A program made the position numbers and the translations under genes. A stretch of 64,000 nucleotides of DNA from Halothiobacillus diazotrophicus. GTDB lineage: Bacteria > Pseudomonadota > Gammaproteobacteria > Halothiobacillales > Halothiobacillaceae. The notes beneath the pieces were generated by a model. It did no database searches. It was not told where the DNA came from and was given only the letters and a program-made list of their open reading frames with translations. Positions 8,698 to 19,340 of this stretch are shown in pieces (positions within the stretch are counted from its first letter, which is position 1; each line of letters opens with the position of its first letter). The stretch covers positions 558,001-622,000 of the forward strand of contig NZ_CP016027.1 in assembly GCF_001663815.1 (NCBI RefSeq), read 5' to 3'.

Positions 8698-9162
8698 ATG
8701 AAAAAGACACTGCTGCTCGCACTGGGTTGCCTGATAAGTTTTTCCGCACATGCGGCCACGACAACGGTTTACGAGAAATCGGCCAAAATGTCGCTCCCGG
8801 ATGCGGTGGCCCATATGGAAAGTGCATTGAAATCGCACAAGTTCCATGTGGTAACCGAGATTCCGATCAGCAAGATGCTGGCCAAGCACAAGGCGGAAAT
8901 GGGCGCGAAATACAATCTGAATCACCTTGATGGCATCACGGGTATCGTCTTCTGCAACGGTGGTATTGCCAATGGCGTCAGCAACAAGGATCCGGAACTC
9001 CTGGCTGCGTGTCCGCTTCATCTGACGATTATTGAAAAGGATGGCATGGCCACGGCGCTGTTCGTCCGTCCGACTGTAACGGCTAAGGGCAGTGCGGCGG
9101 AACCGGTGCTGGCCAAGCTGGAACATATGGTGACAGCGGCGATTGACGCCGGCATGCACTGA
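8698..9162 (+). CDS. Secreted DUF302 domain protein
   Basis: This 154-residue protein begins with a clear signal peptide (MKKTLLLALGCLISFSAHAA, cleavage after AHA), so it is periplasmic. The mature part matches the DUF302 fold, with an early segment around DAVAHMESALKSHKFHVVTEI and later LAACPLHLTIIEKDG. DUF302 proteins are common in sulfur-oxidising and heterotrophic proteobacteria, and their biochemical function is unknown. An AGGA lies 10 bases before the ATG. A terminator follows it, so it is probably a single-gene transcript. Confidence 0.85.
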   Translation: MKKTLLLALGCLISFSAHAATTTVYEKSAKMSLPDAVAHMESALKSHKFHVVTEIPISKMLAKHKAEMGAKYNLNHLDGITGIVFCNGGIANGVSNKDPELLAACPLHLTIIEKDGMATALFVRPTVTAKGSAAEPVLAKLEHMVTAAIDAGMH

Positions 9163-9219
9163 GTTCTACGGGCGTTTGTACCGCCCCCTGTTGGGGCGGG
9201 ATTGTTTCTTCTGTGCTTG

Positions 9220-9244
9220 GGCAGACGCGTCGTCTGCCTTTTTT
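9220..9244 (+). terminator. Rho-independent terminator after the DUF302 gene
   Basis: GGCAGACG (9220-9227) and CGTCTGCC (9231-9238) form an 8-base-pair stem with a 3-base loop, followed by six T residues. A second GC-rich hairpin, CCGCCCC/GGGGCGG at 9181-9199, lies just upstream and is followed by a T-containing run, so termination may be tandem. Confidence 0.9.
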
Positions 9245-9356
9245 CTTGTCTGGGCGCCGGTTTTCCACCTGACGCACAGGCGAGCGTCCCTTTGGGCTGC
9301 TACTATATACCAGCCTAACTATCGGTGATTTCGTTGACCTATTTCTGGAGGCCCGG

Positions 9357-10085
9357 GTGACCACGCAACACATGATGATTCAGAACCCCGATATTCATAC
9401 GGTGGTGGATGAGACGCAGATTTATCGTGAATTGCTGCCCCTGGAGGGCGCTGACATCATCGAGCTGGGTTGCGGCGCCGCCAAGCATACGCGCACGATT
9501 GCCGAAACGGGGCATCCGGCCTCCATTCTGGCCTGCGAAGTCGATACCCGACAGCATGAGAAAAATCTGGCCATTACCGATCTTCCGACGGTCAAGTTTG
9601 TCCTGGCTGGGGCTCAGGCCATTCCTGCACCGGATGCCAGTGCCGATATCGTCATGATGTTCAAGTCCCTGCATCACGTACCGATGGATCTCATGGATAC
9701 GGCATTCAGCGAAATTGCCCGTGTTCTGCGCCCCGGCGGATTGGCGTACATTTCCGAGCCGGTCTATGCCGGTGATTTCAACGAGGTGCTGAGATTATTC
9801 AATGACGAGGCCATCGTGCGCCAGGCCGCTTTCGATGCAGTGCGTAGAGCCGTGGACAGAGGCGTCATGGAGCTTGTCGAACAGCGTTTCTTCAATACAC
9901 CAAACCGGTTTGAGAACTTTGCGGACTTCGAACAGCGCATCATGCAGGTGACCCATTCCGAATTTCGCATTTCACCGGAACTTCATGAGCAAATCCGTCA
10001 GCGTTTCGCGGATTTTGTGGGCGCGGACGGCGCCAATTTCGTGATGCCCATTCGCGTCGATCTATTGCGGCGTCCTGCCGTTTAG
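9357..10085 (+). CDS. Class I SAM-dependent methyltransferase
   Basis: This 242-residue cytoplasmic protein has the methyltransferase-11 fold. Motif I is IIELGCGAAKHTRTIAE; the acidic ribose-binding residue follows in ACEVDTR; the motif IV region is DASADIVMMFKSLHHV; and post-motif RVLRPGGLAYISEP is present. The start is a GTG preceded by GGAGG at 8 bases. It is not UbiE, despite ubiJ-ubiB 1.2 kb downstream: the UbiE-specific segments are absent and the C-terminal half is unrelated. The substrate cannot be told from sequence. Confidence 0.85.
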   Translation: MTTQHMMIQNPDIHTVVDETQIYRELLPLEGADIIELGCGAAKHTRTIAETGHPASILACEVDTRQHEKNLAITDLPTVKFVLAGAQAIPAPDASADIVMMFKSLHHVPMDLMDTAFSEIARVLRPGGLAYISEPVYAGDFNEVLRLFNDEAIVRQAAFDAVRRAVDRGVMELVEQRFFNTPNRFENFADFEQRIMQVTHSEFRISPELHEQIRQRFADFVGADGANFVMPIRVDLLRRPAV

Positions 10086-10142
10086 CGGGCGGGGATCCTG
10101 ATAATGCGCGCCGATCGTGTGCGCTACCAGTGCGTCCTTTTA

Positions 10143-11090
10143 TCAAGCCTGAAGCTGATGGCAAAGCGCCTCAAGTCCGCTTTCGAGCGCCAGCATCAAT
10201 GAATCGCGTTCTCGTTGCCAGGCCTTGATGGTTTCCTGGTATCGATCGGATTGCCAGCGGATGACGTCAACGACTTCATCCCGCTGCCCGGCAAAAATGC
10301 GTTTGAGCTCCACCGAACAGCGGCCGGAGGTGGATGTCAGCGTCGATTCGAGCGCAGCTACCAGCGGTTCTGCCACGAATCCGGGAATGGACATGCGCAA
10401 AACCGCCAGGTCATGCAACGTGCCCAGTCTATTCTGCATCTGTTTCAGCAAGTTAATGAGTTCGGTGGTCCCCGTAAACTTGTTCAGTGGTTCGATCAGG
10501 TAACGCAGATGCTTGACATGAATGCGCGCCTGATGGAGTTCGGCATCACTTTGTTGACTCATGTAGCGGATCATCTGGTGCTGAGCTCCGATCTGCATAC
10601 TGAGCCATACGCCGAAGGCAGGATGTTTTCCCTTACGTGACCGGGGCGCAAGGCCGGTCAACGTCAGGGATTCGGTCTTTGCCTCCATTTGATTGATGCG
10701 ACGGAGCACCGGTTCGATCAACGGAGAAGGATGCTCAGGCCGTGGTTCACGGTCAGCATGCCAGGACTCCAGCAGGCCTAAAATCACTTCGAGATCACGT
10801 GATGGGTTGGTTCCTTGCGCAAAACATCGAAGGTCCATGCGCGCCTGTCTCCGGGTGCGCACCAGTGTCCGGGTCTGATGCACCCAGACGCGCAATCGCC
10901 GCAGTTCGACCCGAAAGTCGTGCAGTAAATCTTCTTGTTGGCAGTCATCGGGCGATTGTTCCAGCACATCGGGCTGTTGCCACAGTCGATATGCCTGACG
11001 CATGCTGGACTGGGCAAGTTTGAGAATCTGTTCAGCTACGACACCGGCCGGACGGATTACGTCGGCAGGTTCAATCAACGGCAGGCTCAT
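10143..11090 (-). CDS. CHAD domain protein
   Basis: This 315-residue all-helical protein has the conserved histidines and basic residues of the CHAD domain. The first repeat has LLHDFRVELRRLRVWVHQTR, the second has HQARIHVKHLRYLIEPL, then LGTLHDLAVLRM. CHAD domains bind inorganic polyphosphate through these basic helices and are often found with polyphosphate granules or fused to CYTH triphosphatases. No CYTH domain is attached and no ppk or ppx gene is nearby, so the link to polyphosphate rests on the family alone. Confidence 0.88.
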   Translation of the reverse strand: MSLPLIEPADVIRPAGVVAEQILKLAQSSMRQAYRLWQQPDVLEQSPDDCQQEDLLHDFRVELRRLRVWVHQTRTLVRTRRQARMDLRCFAQGTNPSRDLEVILGLLESWHADREPRPEHPSPLIEPVLRRINQMEAKTESLTLTGLAPRSRKGKHPAFGVWLSMQIGAQHQMIRYMSQQSDAELHQARIHVKHLRYLIEPLNKFTGTTELINLLKQMQNRLGTLHDLAVLRMSIPGFVAEPLVAALESTLTSTSGRCSVELKRIFAGQRDEVVDVIRWQSDRYQETIKAWQRERDSLMLALESGLEALCHQLQA

Positions 11091-11326
11091 GTTCTGTCCT
11101 CAGTTTTGCGCTCTGGTGACGGGGGTGATCACCGATATCGGCTTTCATCCTCCGCCTTCCCTGAACATCATCCGATTCGTGGTTCGTTATCCCTTGTGGC
11201 AGCAAGGATAATCCTGCCACAGAAATGTGCGCCATTTGTTAAGATTGCCGGACTTTGGTGGATTGCCGGCAGCAATTTCCCGAACCATGCCCCGTACTTG
11301 CTCTATCTCGCCACACTGGATGTTCA

Positions 11327-11974
11327 ATGATCGAAGCCAAATTTCCGCTGCCACTGCTTCTGGCCGCAGAACGTATCGTCAATCAAGCGATCGGTGAGGA
11401 TGTGTCGGCACGTGACCGAATGGCGACTCTGTCCGGTCTTGTATTCGAAATTCATCTTACGTCCCCGACGCTCAGGCTTTATCTCACACCGACGAGTCTG
11501 GGCACCATTCTGATTCGTCGCGATTTCGACGCCATGCCCGATGCACAGATCACCACAAGCGCCATTGGATTGGCACGGCTCGCGACTACCGGCAGCGAGG
11601 GGATGGACGCCCTGTTTTCCGGAGACATCCGGATCGATGGGAATCCGCGTGCGGCCGAATCATTTCTGCGCGTGTTGAATGAACTGGACATCGATTTTTT
11701 CGGGATCCTGGCTGAGCGTATTGGCGTAGGCCCGGCCGGGTTGCTCGAACGGCGCGCGATGCGCTTCCGAGAAAACTTTACGGATTGGCGTCGGACTCGG
11801 CAGATCGAACAGGCTGATTTTCTTGTCTACGAGCGGCAGTTGCTCGTGCCGGCCGACGCGGTGCAGTCCTGGATGGATGAGGTGGATGGCGCGCGGGATC
11901 ATGTGGATCGCCTCGAGGCGCGGATTCGTTGTCTGACGCAACGCATGACGGAAAGCGCGGAGAATCGGACATGA
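11327..11974 (+). CDS. ubiJ: Ubiquinone biosynthesis accessory factor UbiJ
   Basis: This 215-residue protein has an N-terminal SCP2 (sterol carrier) lipid-binding domain and a C-terminal helical tail with DEVDGARDHVDRLEARIRCL. UbiJ holds hydrophobic ubiquinone intermediates in the cytoplasmic Ubi complex. The assignment is strengthened by the 4-base ATGA overlap with ubiB, as expected from the ubiE-ubiJ-ubiB operon of E. coli; ubiE is not adjacent here. The frame is open upstream to 11255, but the ATG at 11327 fits the family N-terminus (FPLPLLLAAERIVNQAI). Confidence 0.88.
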   Translation: MIEAKFPLPLLLAAERIVNQAIGEDVSARDRMATLSGLVFEIHLTSPTLRLYLTPTSLGTILIRRDFDAMPDAQITTSAIGLARLATTGSEGMDALFSGDIRIDGNPRAAESFLRVLNELDIDFFGILAERIGVGPAGLLERRAMRFRENFTDWRRTRQIEQADFLVYERQLLVPADAVQSWMDEVDGARDHVDRLEARIRCLTQRMTESAENRT

Positions 11975-13635
11975 AGCTTTCCATTCTCTGGCGACTGGTG
12001 GTCATTCAATACATTCTGTACCGGCATGGCCTGGACGAGATCGTACTCGGGTTGCCCATTCTGCGTTCCTTCCGGTTCATCAAGTACCTGTCGCCCTGGT
12101 ACTGGTTATCCAATAATCGCCGACGTTCCCATGGAGAACGACTGGTCCATGCGCTCGAGGATCTGGGGCCCATATTCGTCAAGTTCGGCCAGATGTTGTC
12201 GACGCGTCGGGATTTGCTGTCACCGGAATACGCCAACGCCCTGTCTGCGCTTCAGGATCGGGTTCGCCCGTTTCCGGCGGACGAGGCGCGGGCCCGCATC
12301 GAACGAGCCCTGGGCATGTCGACGGATACGGCTTTTGCTGCGTTCACGGCCGAACCGTTGGCATCTGCGTCGATTGCTCAAGTCCATGCCGCTACGCTGA
12401 AGGACGGCACCGCCGTCATCGTAAAAATCGTACGTCCCGGCGTCGAGGCCAGAATCCGCCAGGATCTCGAAATTCTCTATGCGGTCGCTCGTCTGGCTGA
12501 ACGCTACTGGGCCGAGGGTCCGCGGCTGCATCCTGTTGAGGTCGTTGGCGAGTTCGAAAAGACCCTGTACGACGAACTTGACCTTGTACGCGAGGCGGCC
12601 AATGCCGCCGAATTGAAACGGCACTTCAAGGGATCGCCGCTCCTCTACGTGCCCGAAGTCTATTGGGACCTCTGTCGTCGTGATGTCCTTGTCCAGGAGC
12701 GTGTTTTCGGAATACCGATCGCGCAGACAGATCAGCTGCGTGCTGCGCACGTCAACATGAAGGTGTTGGCCGAGCGCGGTGTCGAGGTCTTTTTCACGCA
12801 GGTCTTCGACAACAATTTCTTCCATGCGGATATGCATCCCGGGAACATTTTTGTCGATGCCAGTGATCCCGAGCAGCCAAGGTACATGGCCATCGACTTC
12901 GGCATCGTCGGTAGTCTGATGCCTGAAGATCAGCGATATCTCGCGGAAAATTTCCATGCGTTCTTCAACCGAGACTACCGTCGTGTTGCTGAATTACATG
13001 TCGAATCGGGCTGGGTACCACGCAGTACACGCGTTGAAGAGTTCGAGTCGGCGATCCGGACGGTCTGCGAACCGATTTTCCAGAAGCCGCTACGAGATAT
13101 CTCGTTCGGGCATTTCCTCCTGCGGCTGTTTCAGGTTGCCCGCCGTTTCGACATGGAGGTTCAGCCCCAGCTTGTTCTCCTTCAGAAAACCCTACTGGCG
13201 ATCGAGGGCCTGGGTCGTGAACTCTATCCGGACCTCGATCTGTGGGAAACCGCCAAGCCGTTCATCGAGCGTTGGATGCGCGAACGCATCGGCCCCAAAG
13301 CCTTTTTGAAGCGATTCAAAAACGAGTTGCCCTTTGCGGTCGAACATTTTGCCGAATTGCCTCGTCTAGCCATTACGGCGCTCAAGCACACCGAGCGACA
13401 AACCGAACAAATGGCTGCACAGCAACGCGAATTGCAGGCATTGCGTCTTGAAATGCGCGCACAATCCCGACGCAACCAATTCACCTGGTTGGGCAGCCTG
13501 CTGTTGTTGGCTTTCGTGATTTCCGAAGGGGCTGACTTGCTGCATTGGTCCGGCTGGCGTCAATTGTCCCTGCTCGGCTGGGCAACATTCATCAGCGGCC
13601 TGGTGTTTACCTATTTCGGCTTCCGGCGGCTTTGA
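11971..13635 (+). CDS. ubiB: Ubiquinone biosynthesis regulatory kinase-like protein UbiB
   Basis: This 554-residue ABC1/ADCK family protein kinase-like fold carries the family-defining KxGQ motif in IFVKFGQMLSTRRDLL. It has an alanine-rich nucleotide loop (PLASASIAQVHAA), the catalytic loop FFHADMHPGNIF, and the metal-binding DFG in MAIDFGIVG. Two hydrophobic segments near the C-terminus (LGSLLLLAFVISEG and LSLLGWATFISGLVFTYFG) anchor it in the inner membrane. UbiB has ATPase activity and is needed for ubiquinone synthesis, probably by extracting precursors from the membrane. It is translationally coupled to ubiJ. Confidence 0.96.
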   Translation: MKLSILWRLVVIQYILYRHGLDEIVLGLPILRSFRFIKYLSPWYWLSNNRRRSHGERLVHALEDLGPIFVKFGQMLSTRRDLLSPEYANALSALQDRVRPFPADEARARIERALGMSTDTAFAAFTAEPLASASIAQVHAATLKDGTAVIVKIVRPGVEARIRQDLEILYAVARLAERYWAEGPRLHPVEVVGEFEKTLYDELDLVREAANAAELKRHFKGSPLLYVPEVYWDLCRRDVLVQERVFGIPIAQTDQLRAAHVNMKVLAERGVEVFFTQVFDNNFFHADMHPGNIFVDASDPEQPRYMAIDFGIVGSLMPEDQRYLAENFHAFFNRDYRRVAELHVESGWVPRSTRVEEFESAIRTVCEPIFQKPLRDISFGHFLLRLFQVARRFDMEVQPQLVLLQKTLLAIEGLGRELYPDLDLWETAKPFIERWMRERIGPKAFLKRFKNELPFAVEHFAELPRLAITALKHTERQTEQMAAQQRELQALRLEMRAQSRRNQFTWLGSLLLLAFVISEGADLLHWSGWRQLSLLGWATFISGLVFTYFGFRRL

Positions 13636-13664
13636 CCTTCACGAGTGCCGAATCATGAAACTGT

Positions 13665-13707
13665 CATCCTGACTCTCTAGGATGCGCCTCGATCTATCGT
13701 CAGGATG
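13665..13707. repeat. Inverted repeat between ubiB and the chemoreceptor gene
   Basis: CATCCTGAC (13665-13673) is repeated in inverted orientation as GTCAGGATG (13699-13707), a perfect 9-base match separated by 25 bases. There is no T-run after it, so it is not a classic terminator. It could be a weak ubiB 3' structure or an operator for the downstream gene. Confidence 0.55.
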
Positions 13708-13771
13708 CGTCTTTCGTATAACCGTAGGGAATTCAGGTCGATCAAATTCATAATTCGACAGGTGAACCATC

Positions 13772-15445
13772 GTGTCTATACGAAACAAGGTATTGTTTCT
13801 TCTCGGAATATCGCTCGCTCTGGCACTGTTCATCAGTGTGCTCTCGCTGACCGGCTCCGATGAGGTGCTGGATCGGGCCATCAAGTTCAACCAATCCACG
13901 CAAATCGACATCGATCTCGCCCGTACGTTGGCCAAGGCCACGACAACGATCAAATCGGATCCGATCAATCCCGATACGGGTCCTTTGCTCAAGCAAGTCA
14001 ATGAGGTCGTGCATGCGAATTTCAAGACAGCCCGCGAGGGACTCACCCCCGGCGAAGCGCCCAAGTTCGCCGCAGCGCTCGATGAAACCGAAAAGCGCTG
14101 GGATAGTTACTTCAAGAAAAGCATGAGCTTGTATGATATGGCCTCGACGGACCCGGCGTCGGCCATCGGCATGATCGAAAGTGTCTACGACGCCCAGTTC
14201 AAACCGTTTCAGAGCAGTTTCAAACAGACCCTCGATCTGGGGTTGAAGCATGCCGAATCCCTGCAGGCGGATATCAATAGCAGCATTCATCGCCAGCGTC
14301 TGATGATTCTATTGCCCCTGGTGATCGTCATGGCAGTACTAATGGTGTTGGCTCTGGCATTCATTCTCTCGCTTAATCGCGCAGTTCAAGGGTTTCAGCT
14401 GCACTCCGACCGGCTGAGTGACGGGGATCTCACCACACGGTTTCAGGATGCACGTCGGGATGAGGTCAGCCTGATCGGGCGGGCCGTCAACCGATTCCTC
14501 AATCTTTTTGTCGAAACGCTGAACGCTGTGCGTCATGCCGTGACCAAGAGTGATGGTGTTGTTGCGCAGCTACGTGAAATTGTCGACAAGACCGAGCGGA
14601 ATATCGTCGTTCAAAATCAGGAGACGACGCAGATGGTCACGGCCGTGGAGCAATTGACGGCCAGCTTCCGGCGCGTTGCCGACATGTCGGGGCAAGCCAG
14701 TGAAACGGCAGCGCATGGAGAAGGAATCGTCCGGGAGGGCACTTGTAAGGGGCAGGAAACCATATCCGCGCTGCGCTCCATTGACGAAACCGTGGGGCAA
14801 ACCGGCCAGCTGATGACGCAACTGGATGCCACGATCCACGAGGTCGCTCAGGTGACGCAAGCGATTCAGAGCATCTCCGAGCAGACGACGCTTCTGGCCC
14901 TGAATGCGGCCATTGAGGCAGCACGCGCTGGCGAGCAGGGGCGGGGTTTTGCCGTCGTAGCGAGTGAGGTCAAGCAGCTCTCGAATCGCACGAAATCACT
15001 CACGATCTCGATCACCGAGACCATAGGCTCTGTCCAGGTCAATACCCGCAATGTCCTCGAGACGCTGGAAACCGTTCGCCTTGCCGTTACCCGTGGTGTG
15101 GCGTCGGGGGAAGCGACCGGTGAGTTGCTAGCCGATATCGACCAGGCCATGCATTCCGTTGCCGGTATGCTGCGCGATATCGCGGTTTCCACGGACGAGC
15201 AGTCGGCCGTGACCTTGGACATGACCGATCGAATTGAGCGCGTATCGCGTGGTAGCGAGTTGATGCGCACGCAAATGAGTTCCGTTATGTCCGTCATGTC
15301 ACAGTTGGAGGTTGCCAGTAGCACGCTCCATCAACATTTGGGCGCTTTCACACTCGGACATGAAGACAGGTCAACCGGCGATGGCGCTCACCGGTCCTCG
15401 TCGCGCGAATCGATGACCACAGGCTTCATCGCTTCAGGCCAGTGA
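13772..15445 (+). CDS. Methyl-accepting chemotaxis protein
   Basis: This 557-residue chemoreceptor has transmembrane segments at about residues 7-27 and 177-200. They flank a periplasmic domain of roughly 150 residues that looks like a four-helix bundle. A HAMP linker follows, then the signalling hairpin with the highly conserved tip ([20 protein letters not shown]) that contacts CheA and CheW. It starts at GTG. The ligand cannot be told. A sequence GTCGATCA at 13737 weakly resembles a sigma-28 -10 element, with only a partial -35. The last 12 bases overlap the convergent yhhJ gene. Confidence 0.93.
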   Translation: MSIRNKVLFLLGISLALALFISVLSLTGSDEVLDRAIKFNQSTQIDIDLARTLAKATTTIKSDPINPDTGPLLKQVNEVVHANFKTAREGLTPGEAPKFAAALDETEKRWDSYFKKSMSLYDMASTDPASAIGMIESVYDAQFKPFQSSFKQTLDLGLKHAESLQADINSSIHRQRLMILLPLVIVMAVLMVLALAFILSLNRAVQGFQLHSDRLSDGDLTTRFQDARRDEVSLIGRAVNRFLNLFVETLNAVRHAVTKSDGVVAQLREIVDKTERNIVVQNQETTQMVTAVEQLTASFRRVADMSGQASETAAHGEGIVREGTCKGQETISALRSIDETVGQTGQLMTQLDATIHEVAQVTQAIQSISEQTTLLALNAAIEAARAGEQGRGFAVVASEVKQLSNRTKSLTISITETIGSVQVNTRNVLETLETVRLAVTRGVASGEATGELLADIDQAMHSVAGMLRDIAVSTDEQSAVTLDMTDRIERVSRGSELMRTQMSSVMSVMSQLEVASSTLHQHLGAFTLGHEDRSTGDGAHRSSSRESMTTGFIASGQ

Positions 15446-16555
15446 GGCGATGGTCCGGCGGAATCGAAACAAAGCGAGGGCAAAGAAAATGACTGCAAGG
15501 ACAGTCATTGTGAGCAACTGTGGCCAGACGGTCGTCAATCCCGCACCGCGATAGAGAACGGCCTGAGTAAACATCACGTAGTGGGTGTCCGGCGCTGCCA
15601 GCATGAGATATTGCACGAGTATCGGCATGTTCTCCCGAGGGGTCGATGCACCGGAAAGAACCTGCAGGGGCAACAGCACAAGCATCAGTAGCAGTCCGAA
15701 CTGCGGCATGGATCGCGCGATGGTTGCCATGAAGATGCCCAAAGAGGCTGTTGCCAGCAACTGCAGGAACGTGCCGAACAGAAACAAAGCCACCGATCCC
15801 TCGACCGGTACGGCCAGGAGCCCCTGAATCACGAAGGTCATCGAGAAGGCCACGGCGACAAGAACGACCAACACCATTGACCAGATTTTGGCACTCATGA
15901 TTTCGAAGGGAGTGACCGGCATCACGAGCAAATGCTCGATGGTGCCGTGCTCACGCTCGCGGATCAGGGCGGCACCGGTCAGCACGATGGCCAGCATCGT
16001 GATGTCGCCCACCATCTCCATCACGCCACCAAACAACGATTGGCTCAGCGTCGGATTGAATCGAGCACGAACCGCAAGATCGACGCTCGGAATGGCCGTC
16101 TTTCCGTGTCGCGCCATGAATGCGGTCACTTCTTCGTTAATGATGGCCTGTACGTAGCCGCTCCCGGTATACGCCTGATTCATGCGCGTGGCGTCAACGT
16201 TAAGCTGGATGCCGGGATTCTTTCCTGCCAGTACGTCTCGTTCGAAACCAGGGGGTATTGTGAGGGCGAAGGTGTATCGCCCCTCATCGAGTCCATGATC
16301 CATTTCTGTCGGCGTAGTCAGTACGGGCGGCATGAAATAGGGCGGATAGAGCGCGTCGACGAGCCGGTGGGACAATGGCGACCGATCCTCGTCGACGACG
16401 GCAATCGTCGCCCGGCTCAGGGTTTCCGGCATGGCGGTGCCGGCGGCATACACGGCAAGGGTCATCGTGTATACGATCAGGAACATCAGCATGGGGTCAC
16501 GCCAAAGGCTGCGAAGCTCCTTGATGCCGAGGTTGTAGATGTGTGAGAAGCGCAT
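15434..16555 (-). CDS. yhhJ: ABC-2 type transporter permease YhhJ
   Basis: This 373-residue inner-membrane permease has one transmembrane segment near the N-terminus ([19 protein letters not shown]). A large periplasmic loop and five C-terminal segments follow, beginning at [15 protein letters not shown], after which comes the ABC-2 signature-like [16 protein letters not shown]. It starts one base after the rbbA stop and is the last gene of the yhiI-rbbA-yhhJ operon. Such exporters move substrates such as drugs out of the cell; the substrate here is unknown. Confidence 0.9.
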   Translation of the reverse strand: MRFSHIYNLGIKELRSLWRDPMLMFLIVYTMTLAVYAAGTAMPETLSRATIAVVDEDRSPLSHRLVDALYPPYFMPPVLTTPTEMDHGLDEGRYTFALTIPPGFERDVLAGKNPGIQLNVDATRMNQAYTGSGYVQAIINEEVTAFMARHGKTAIPSVDLAVRARFNPTLSQSLFGGVMEMVGDITMLAIVLTGAALIREREHGTIEHLLVMPVTPFEIMSAKIWSMVLVVLVAVAFSMTFVIQGLLAVPVEGSVALFLFGTFLQLLATASLGIFMATIARSMPQFGLLLMLVLLPLQVLSGASTPRENMPILVQYLMLAAPDTHYVMFTQAVLYRGAGLTTVWPQLLTMTVLAVIFFALALFRFRRTIASLA

Positions 16556-16556
16556 C

Positions 16557-19340
16557 TCAACGGGCCTGTTTCTTCAAAAGAAGGACGCACCCCGCGAGCA
16601 GAATCGGCGTTGCCAGCATGAGGGGGACGAAGGAGGACCATAAATCACCGAAATCCAGCGCCTTCGAGAATGTGCCGCGCGCCACGATCAGAAAATGAGT
16701 CGTCGGATAGATCTCACCGATTATTCTCCCGATGCCCGCCAGGGACGATACCGGATCGATCATGCCCGAGAATTGTACGGCCGGCAGGATGGTCAGCAGG
16801 GCCGTCGCGAAAATTGCCGCAATTTGACTCCGCATGAAGGTTGAAAACAGCAATCCCATGCTAGTCGCCGACATCACATACCAGAATGCGCCGAAGCACA
16901 GGGCTGCAAAGCTGCCGGTGAAGGGAATACCGAAGAGGCTGATCGCCAGCCAGGTCAACAGCAGGAAATTCAACATGGCCAACACGACATAGGGCAATTG
17001 TTTACCTAACAGGAATTCGAGCCGTGTTGTCGGCGTGACATAGAAATTGATGATCGAACCCAATTCCTTTTCACGCACTACGCTCAAGGCGGTCAGCATG
17101 GACGGCACCAGCAGAAGTAGTAGGGGAATGACGGCAGGAACCATGGCGATCAAGCTGCGATTGTCGGGGTTGTAGCGAAAGCGTGTTTCGATGTGCATGA
17201 GCGGCGTCTCGCTGCCTGCCTGTTTGCTCTGCACGTAGGCGGACAGCCAACTTGCCTGCAAGGCCTGGAGATAGCCCACGACCGTCTCCGCCCTGGGCGG
17301 GATTGCCCCATCGACCCAAACGCCTATGGAAACCGGGGTCCCGCGCTTGATGTTCCGCGCAAAATTTGGCGGTATTTCGATGGCAAAACTGATTCTGCCG
17401 CTACGCATCCGACGATCGAGATCTTGATAGCTCGTGAGCGGTGGCCGTTCGATGAAGTAGCGGGAACCGGCCAGATTGTTGACGTAACTCTGACTGGTAG
17501 TTGTCTGATCGCGATCGAGGACGGCAAAGGTCAGATCACGGACGTCCATGCTGATCCCGTAGCCCATTACGAAAAGCAGGATGACGCTGCCCACCAGTGC
17601 CATGACCAGACGAATCGGATCGCGCTGCAATTCGAGCGATTCTCGGCGGGCGTAACTCAGCATACGTTGCCAGACGAACGTTTCTCTTTTTTGGGCGGAT
17701 TCGGACGGTTCCGGCTGATTCATGAGGGGCGTGAGCATTTCGGCCGCCTCTGAAGTTTGTGATGATTGGGGGGCCAACTCGGATACTTCGGCCTGAAGAT
17801 GGGCGATGAATGCCTCCTCGAGATTCGGCGCGCCACATGCGGCCACGAGCGCACCCGGCGTATCACTGATCAATACCTTCCCGTCGTGCATCAGCGATAT
17901 GCGATCGCAGCGGGCCGCTTCGTTCATGAAGTGGGTTGATATAAATATTGTCACGTCATCCTTTCTGGACAGATCGATCATGATCCGCCAGAAGGCGTCA
18001 CGGGCGAGTGGATCCACCCCGGATGTCGGTTCGTCGAGGATCAGGACATCGGGTTCGTGAATCATCGCGACAGCCAGTGACAGGCGCTGACGCTGGCCGA
18101 GTGGTAACGCGTCAGGCAGGCTGTTCACGACATCGTTGAGATCGAAACGGTCCAGCATTCGTTGAACGCGTGCGTCGATCTGCTCCGGGGGTATCTCGAA
18201 GAGGCGCGCATGCAAACTGAGATTCTGGCGAACACTCAATTCTGAGTACAAAGAAAATCCCTGAGACATGTATCCGACGCGGCGGCGTGTAGCGAGATCA
18301 TGGGGATCAACGGGCTTGCCGAAAAGGGCTGCCGACCCGGATGTTGCGGGCAACAACCCCGTAAGCATTTTCATCGTGGTGGTCTTGCCACAACCATTCG
18401 ATCCGATGAAGCCGAATATCTCGCCGCGTGCAATCCGAAAGCTCACATGATCGACCGCGATGAAATCACCGAAGCGCATAGTCAGATCCTCGGCTTCAAT
18501 GACGATATCGCTTGCGCCATCGATGGGGCGGGGTGGAATCTCGATTGGACAGTATGCCGCGCCGCGTGCGGACGGTAGCAGCGCAATGAACGCCGCTTCA
18601 AGGCTATCCGTACCAGTTTGCTTCATCAGTTCAGCCGGTGAGTCCGCGGCCAGTACTCGGCCGGCATCCATTGCGACCAGCCGATCGAAGTGCGCCGCTT
18701 CGTCCATATATGCCGAGGAAACGAGGACGCTGAGGTTGGGGCGGGCAGTCCGGATGCGGGCGATCAGTGTCCAGAATTGCCGACGAGAGAGGGGATCGAC
18801 TCCGGTGGTCGGTTCGTCGAGGATCAGGAGATCGGGGTCGTGAATCAAGGCACAGCACAGACCCAGTTTCTGCTTCATGCCACCGGATAGCTGTTCGACC
18901 GGGCGACGCACAAAGGGACTGAGCCCGGTCCATTGCAGGAGTTCGTCGATTCGGTGCAGACGCTCAACACGCTTCTGGCCGAACAGACGTGCGAAGAAGT
19001 CCAGGTTTTCGAATACGGAAAGGGTCGGGTAAAGGTTCTTGCCCAGACCCTGGGGCATATAGGCGATTCGCTGGCAAATCCGGTTGCGGTGGCCAGCGAT
19101 GTTCATGTCGCCGCCCAATACGGTGACCGTCCCATGCTGGATTTCGCGAACACCGGCTATCAGGGCCATCAGGCTGGATTTGCCCACACCATCCGGTCCA
19201 ATGAGCCCCACCAGCATTCCGGCAGGGATCTCGAGATCAACGTCGCGAAGCGCGGAAACATCCCCGTACTGAAGGCTGATGCCCTTGGCATCGACCACGA
19301 TTGCGTGCTGTTCTGTCAGGGCAGTCTGATCGTCAACCAT
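16557..19340 (-). CDS. rbbA: Ribosome-associated ATPase/ABC exporter fusion RbbA
   Basis: This is a fusion of two ABC ATPases with an ABC-2 permease, about 927 residues against 911 in E. coli RbbA (YhiH). The first ATPase has Walker [10 protein letters not shown] and signature [12 protein letters not shown]. The second has GSNGCGKTT, with Walker [15 protein letters not shown]. The C-terminal half has one segment near [16 protein letters not shown] and five more at the end. E. coli RbbA binds ribosomes and stimulates elongation, but the permease part and operon point to export. The ATG at 19340 overlaps yhiI by 25 bases; the frame also opens at TTG 19349. Confidence 0.92.
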   Translation of the reverse strand: MVDDQTALTEQHAIVVDAKGISLQYGDVSALRDVDLEIPAGMLVGLIGPDGVGKSSLMALIAGVREIQHGTVTVLGGDMNIAGHRNRICQRIAYMPQGLGKNLYPTLSVFENLDFFARLFGQKRVERLHRIDELLQWTGLSPFVRRPVEQLSGGMKQKLGLCCALIHDPDLLILDEPTTGVDPLSRRQFWTLIARIRTARPNLSVLVSSAYMDEAAHFDRLVAMDAGRVLAADSPAELMKQTGTDSLEAAFIALLPSARGAAYCPIEIPPRPIDGASDIVIEAEDLTMRFGDFIAVDHVSFRIARGEIFGFIGSNGCGKTTTMKMLTGLLPATSGSAALFGKPVDPHDLATRRRVGYMSQGFSLYSELSVRQNLSLHARLFEIPPEQIDARVQRMLDRFDLNDVVNSLPDALPLGQRQRLSLAVAMIHEPDVLILDEPTSGVDPLARDAFWRIMIDLSRKDDVTIFISTHFMNEAARCDRISLMHDGKVLISDTPGALVAACGAPNLEEAFIAHLQAEVSELAPQSSQTSEAAEMLTPLMNQPEPSESAQKRETFVWQRMLSYARRESLELQRDPIRLVMALVGSVILLFVMGYGISMDVRDLTFAVLDRDQTTTSQSYVNNLAGSRYFIERPPLTSYQDLDRRMRSGRISFAIEIPPNFARNIKRGTPVSIGVWVDGAIPPRAETVVGYLQALQASWLSAYVQSKQAGSETPLMHIETRFRYNPDNRSLIAMVPAVIPLLLLLVPSMLTALSVVREKELGSIINFYVTPTTRLEFLLGKQLPYVVLAMLNFLLLTWLAISLFGIPFTGSFAALCFGAFWYVMSATSMGLLFSTFMRSQIAAIFATALLTILPAVQFSGMIDPVSSLAGIGRIIGEIYPTTHFLIVARGTFSKALDFGDLWSSFVPLMLATPILLAGCVLLLKKQAR

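Noticed and set aside
8529-8759. 76-codon minus-strand frame between pirin and the DUF302 gene
   Set aside because: No ribosome site, no similarity, and it covers the signal peptide region of the DUF302 gene.
13719-13744. Sigma-28 promoter for the chemoreceptor gene
   Set aside because: The -10-like GTCGATCA is acceptable but the -35 region matches poorly and spacing is 10 rather than 11; too weak to list.
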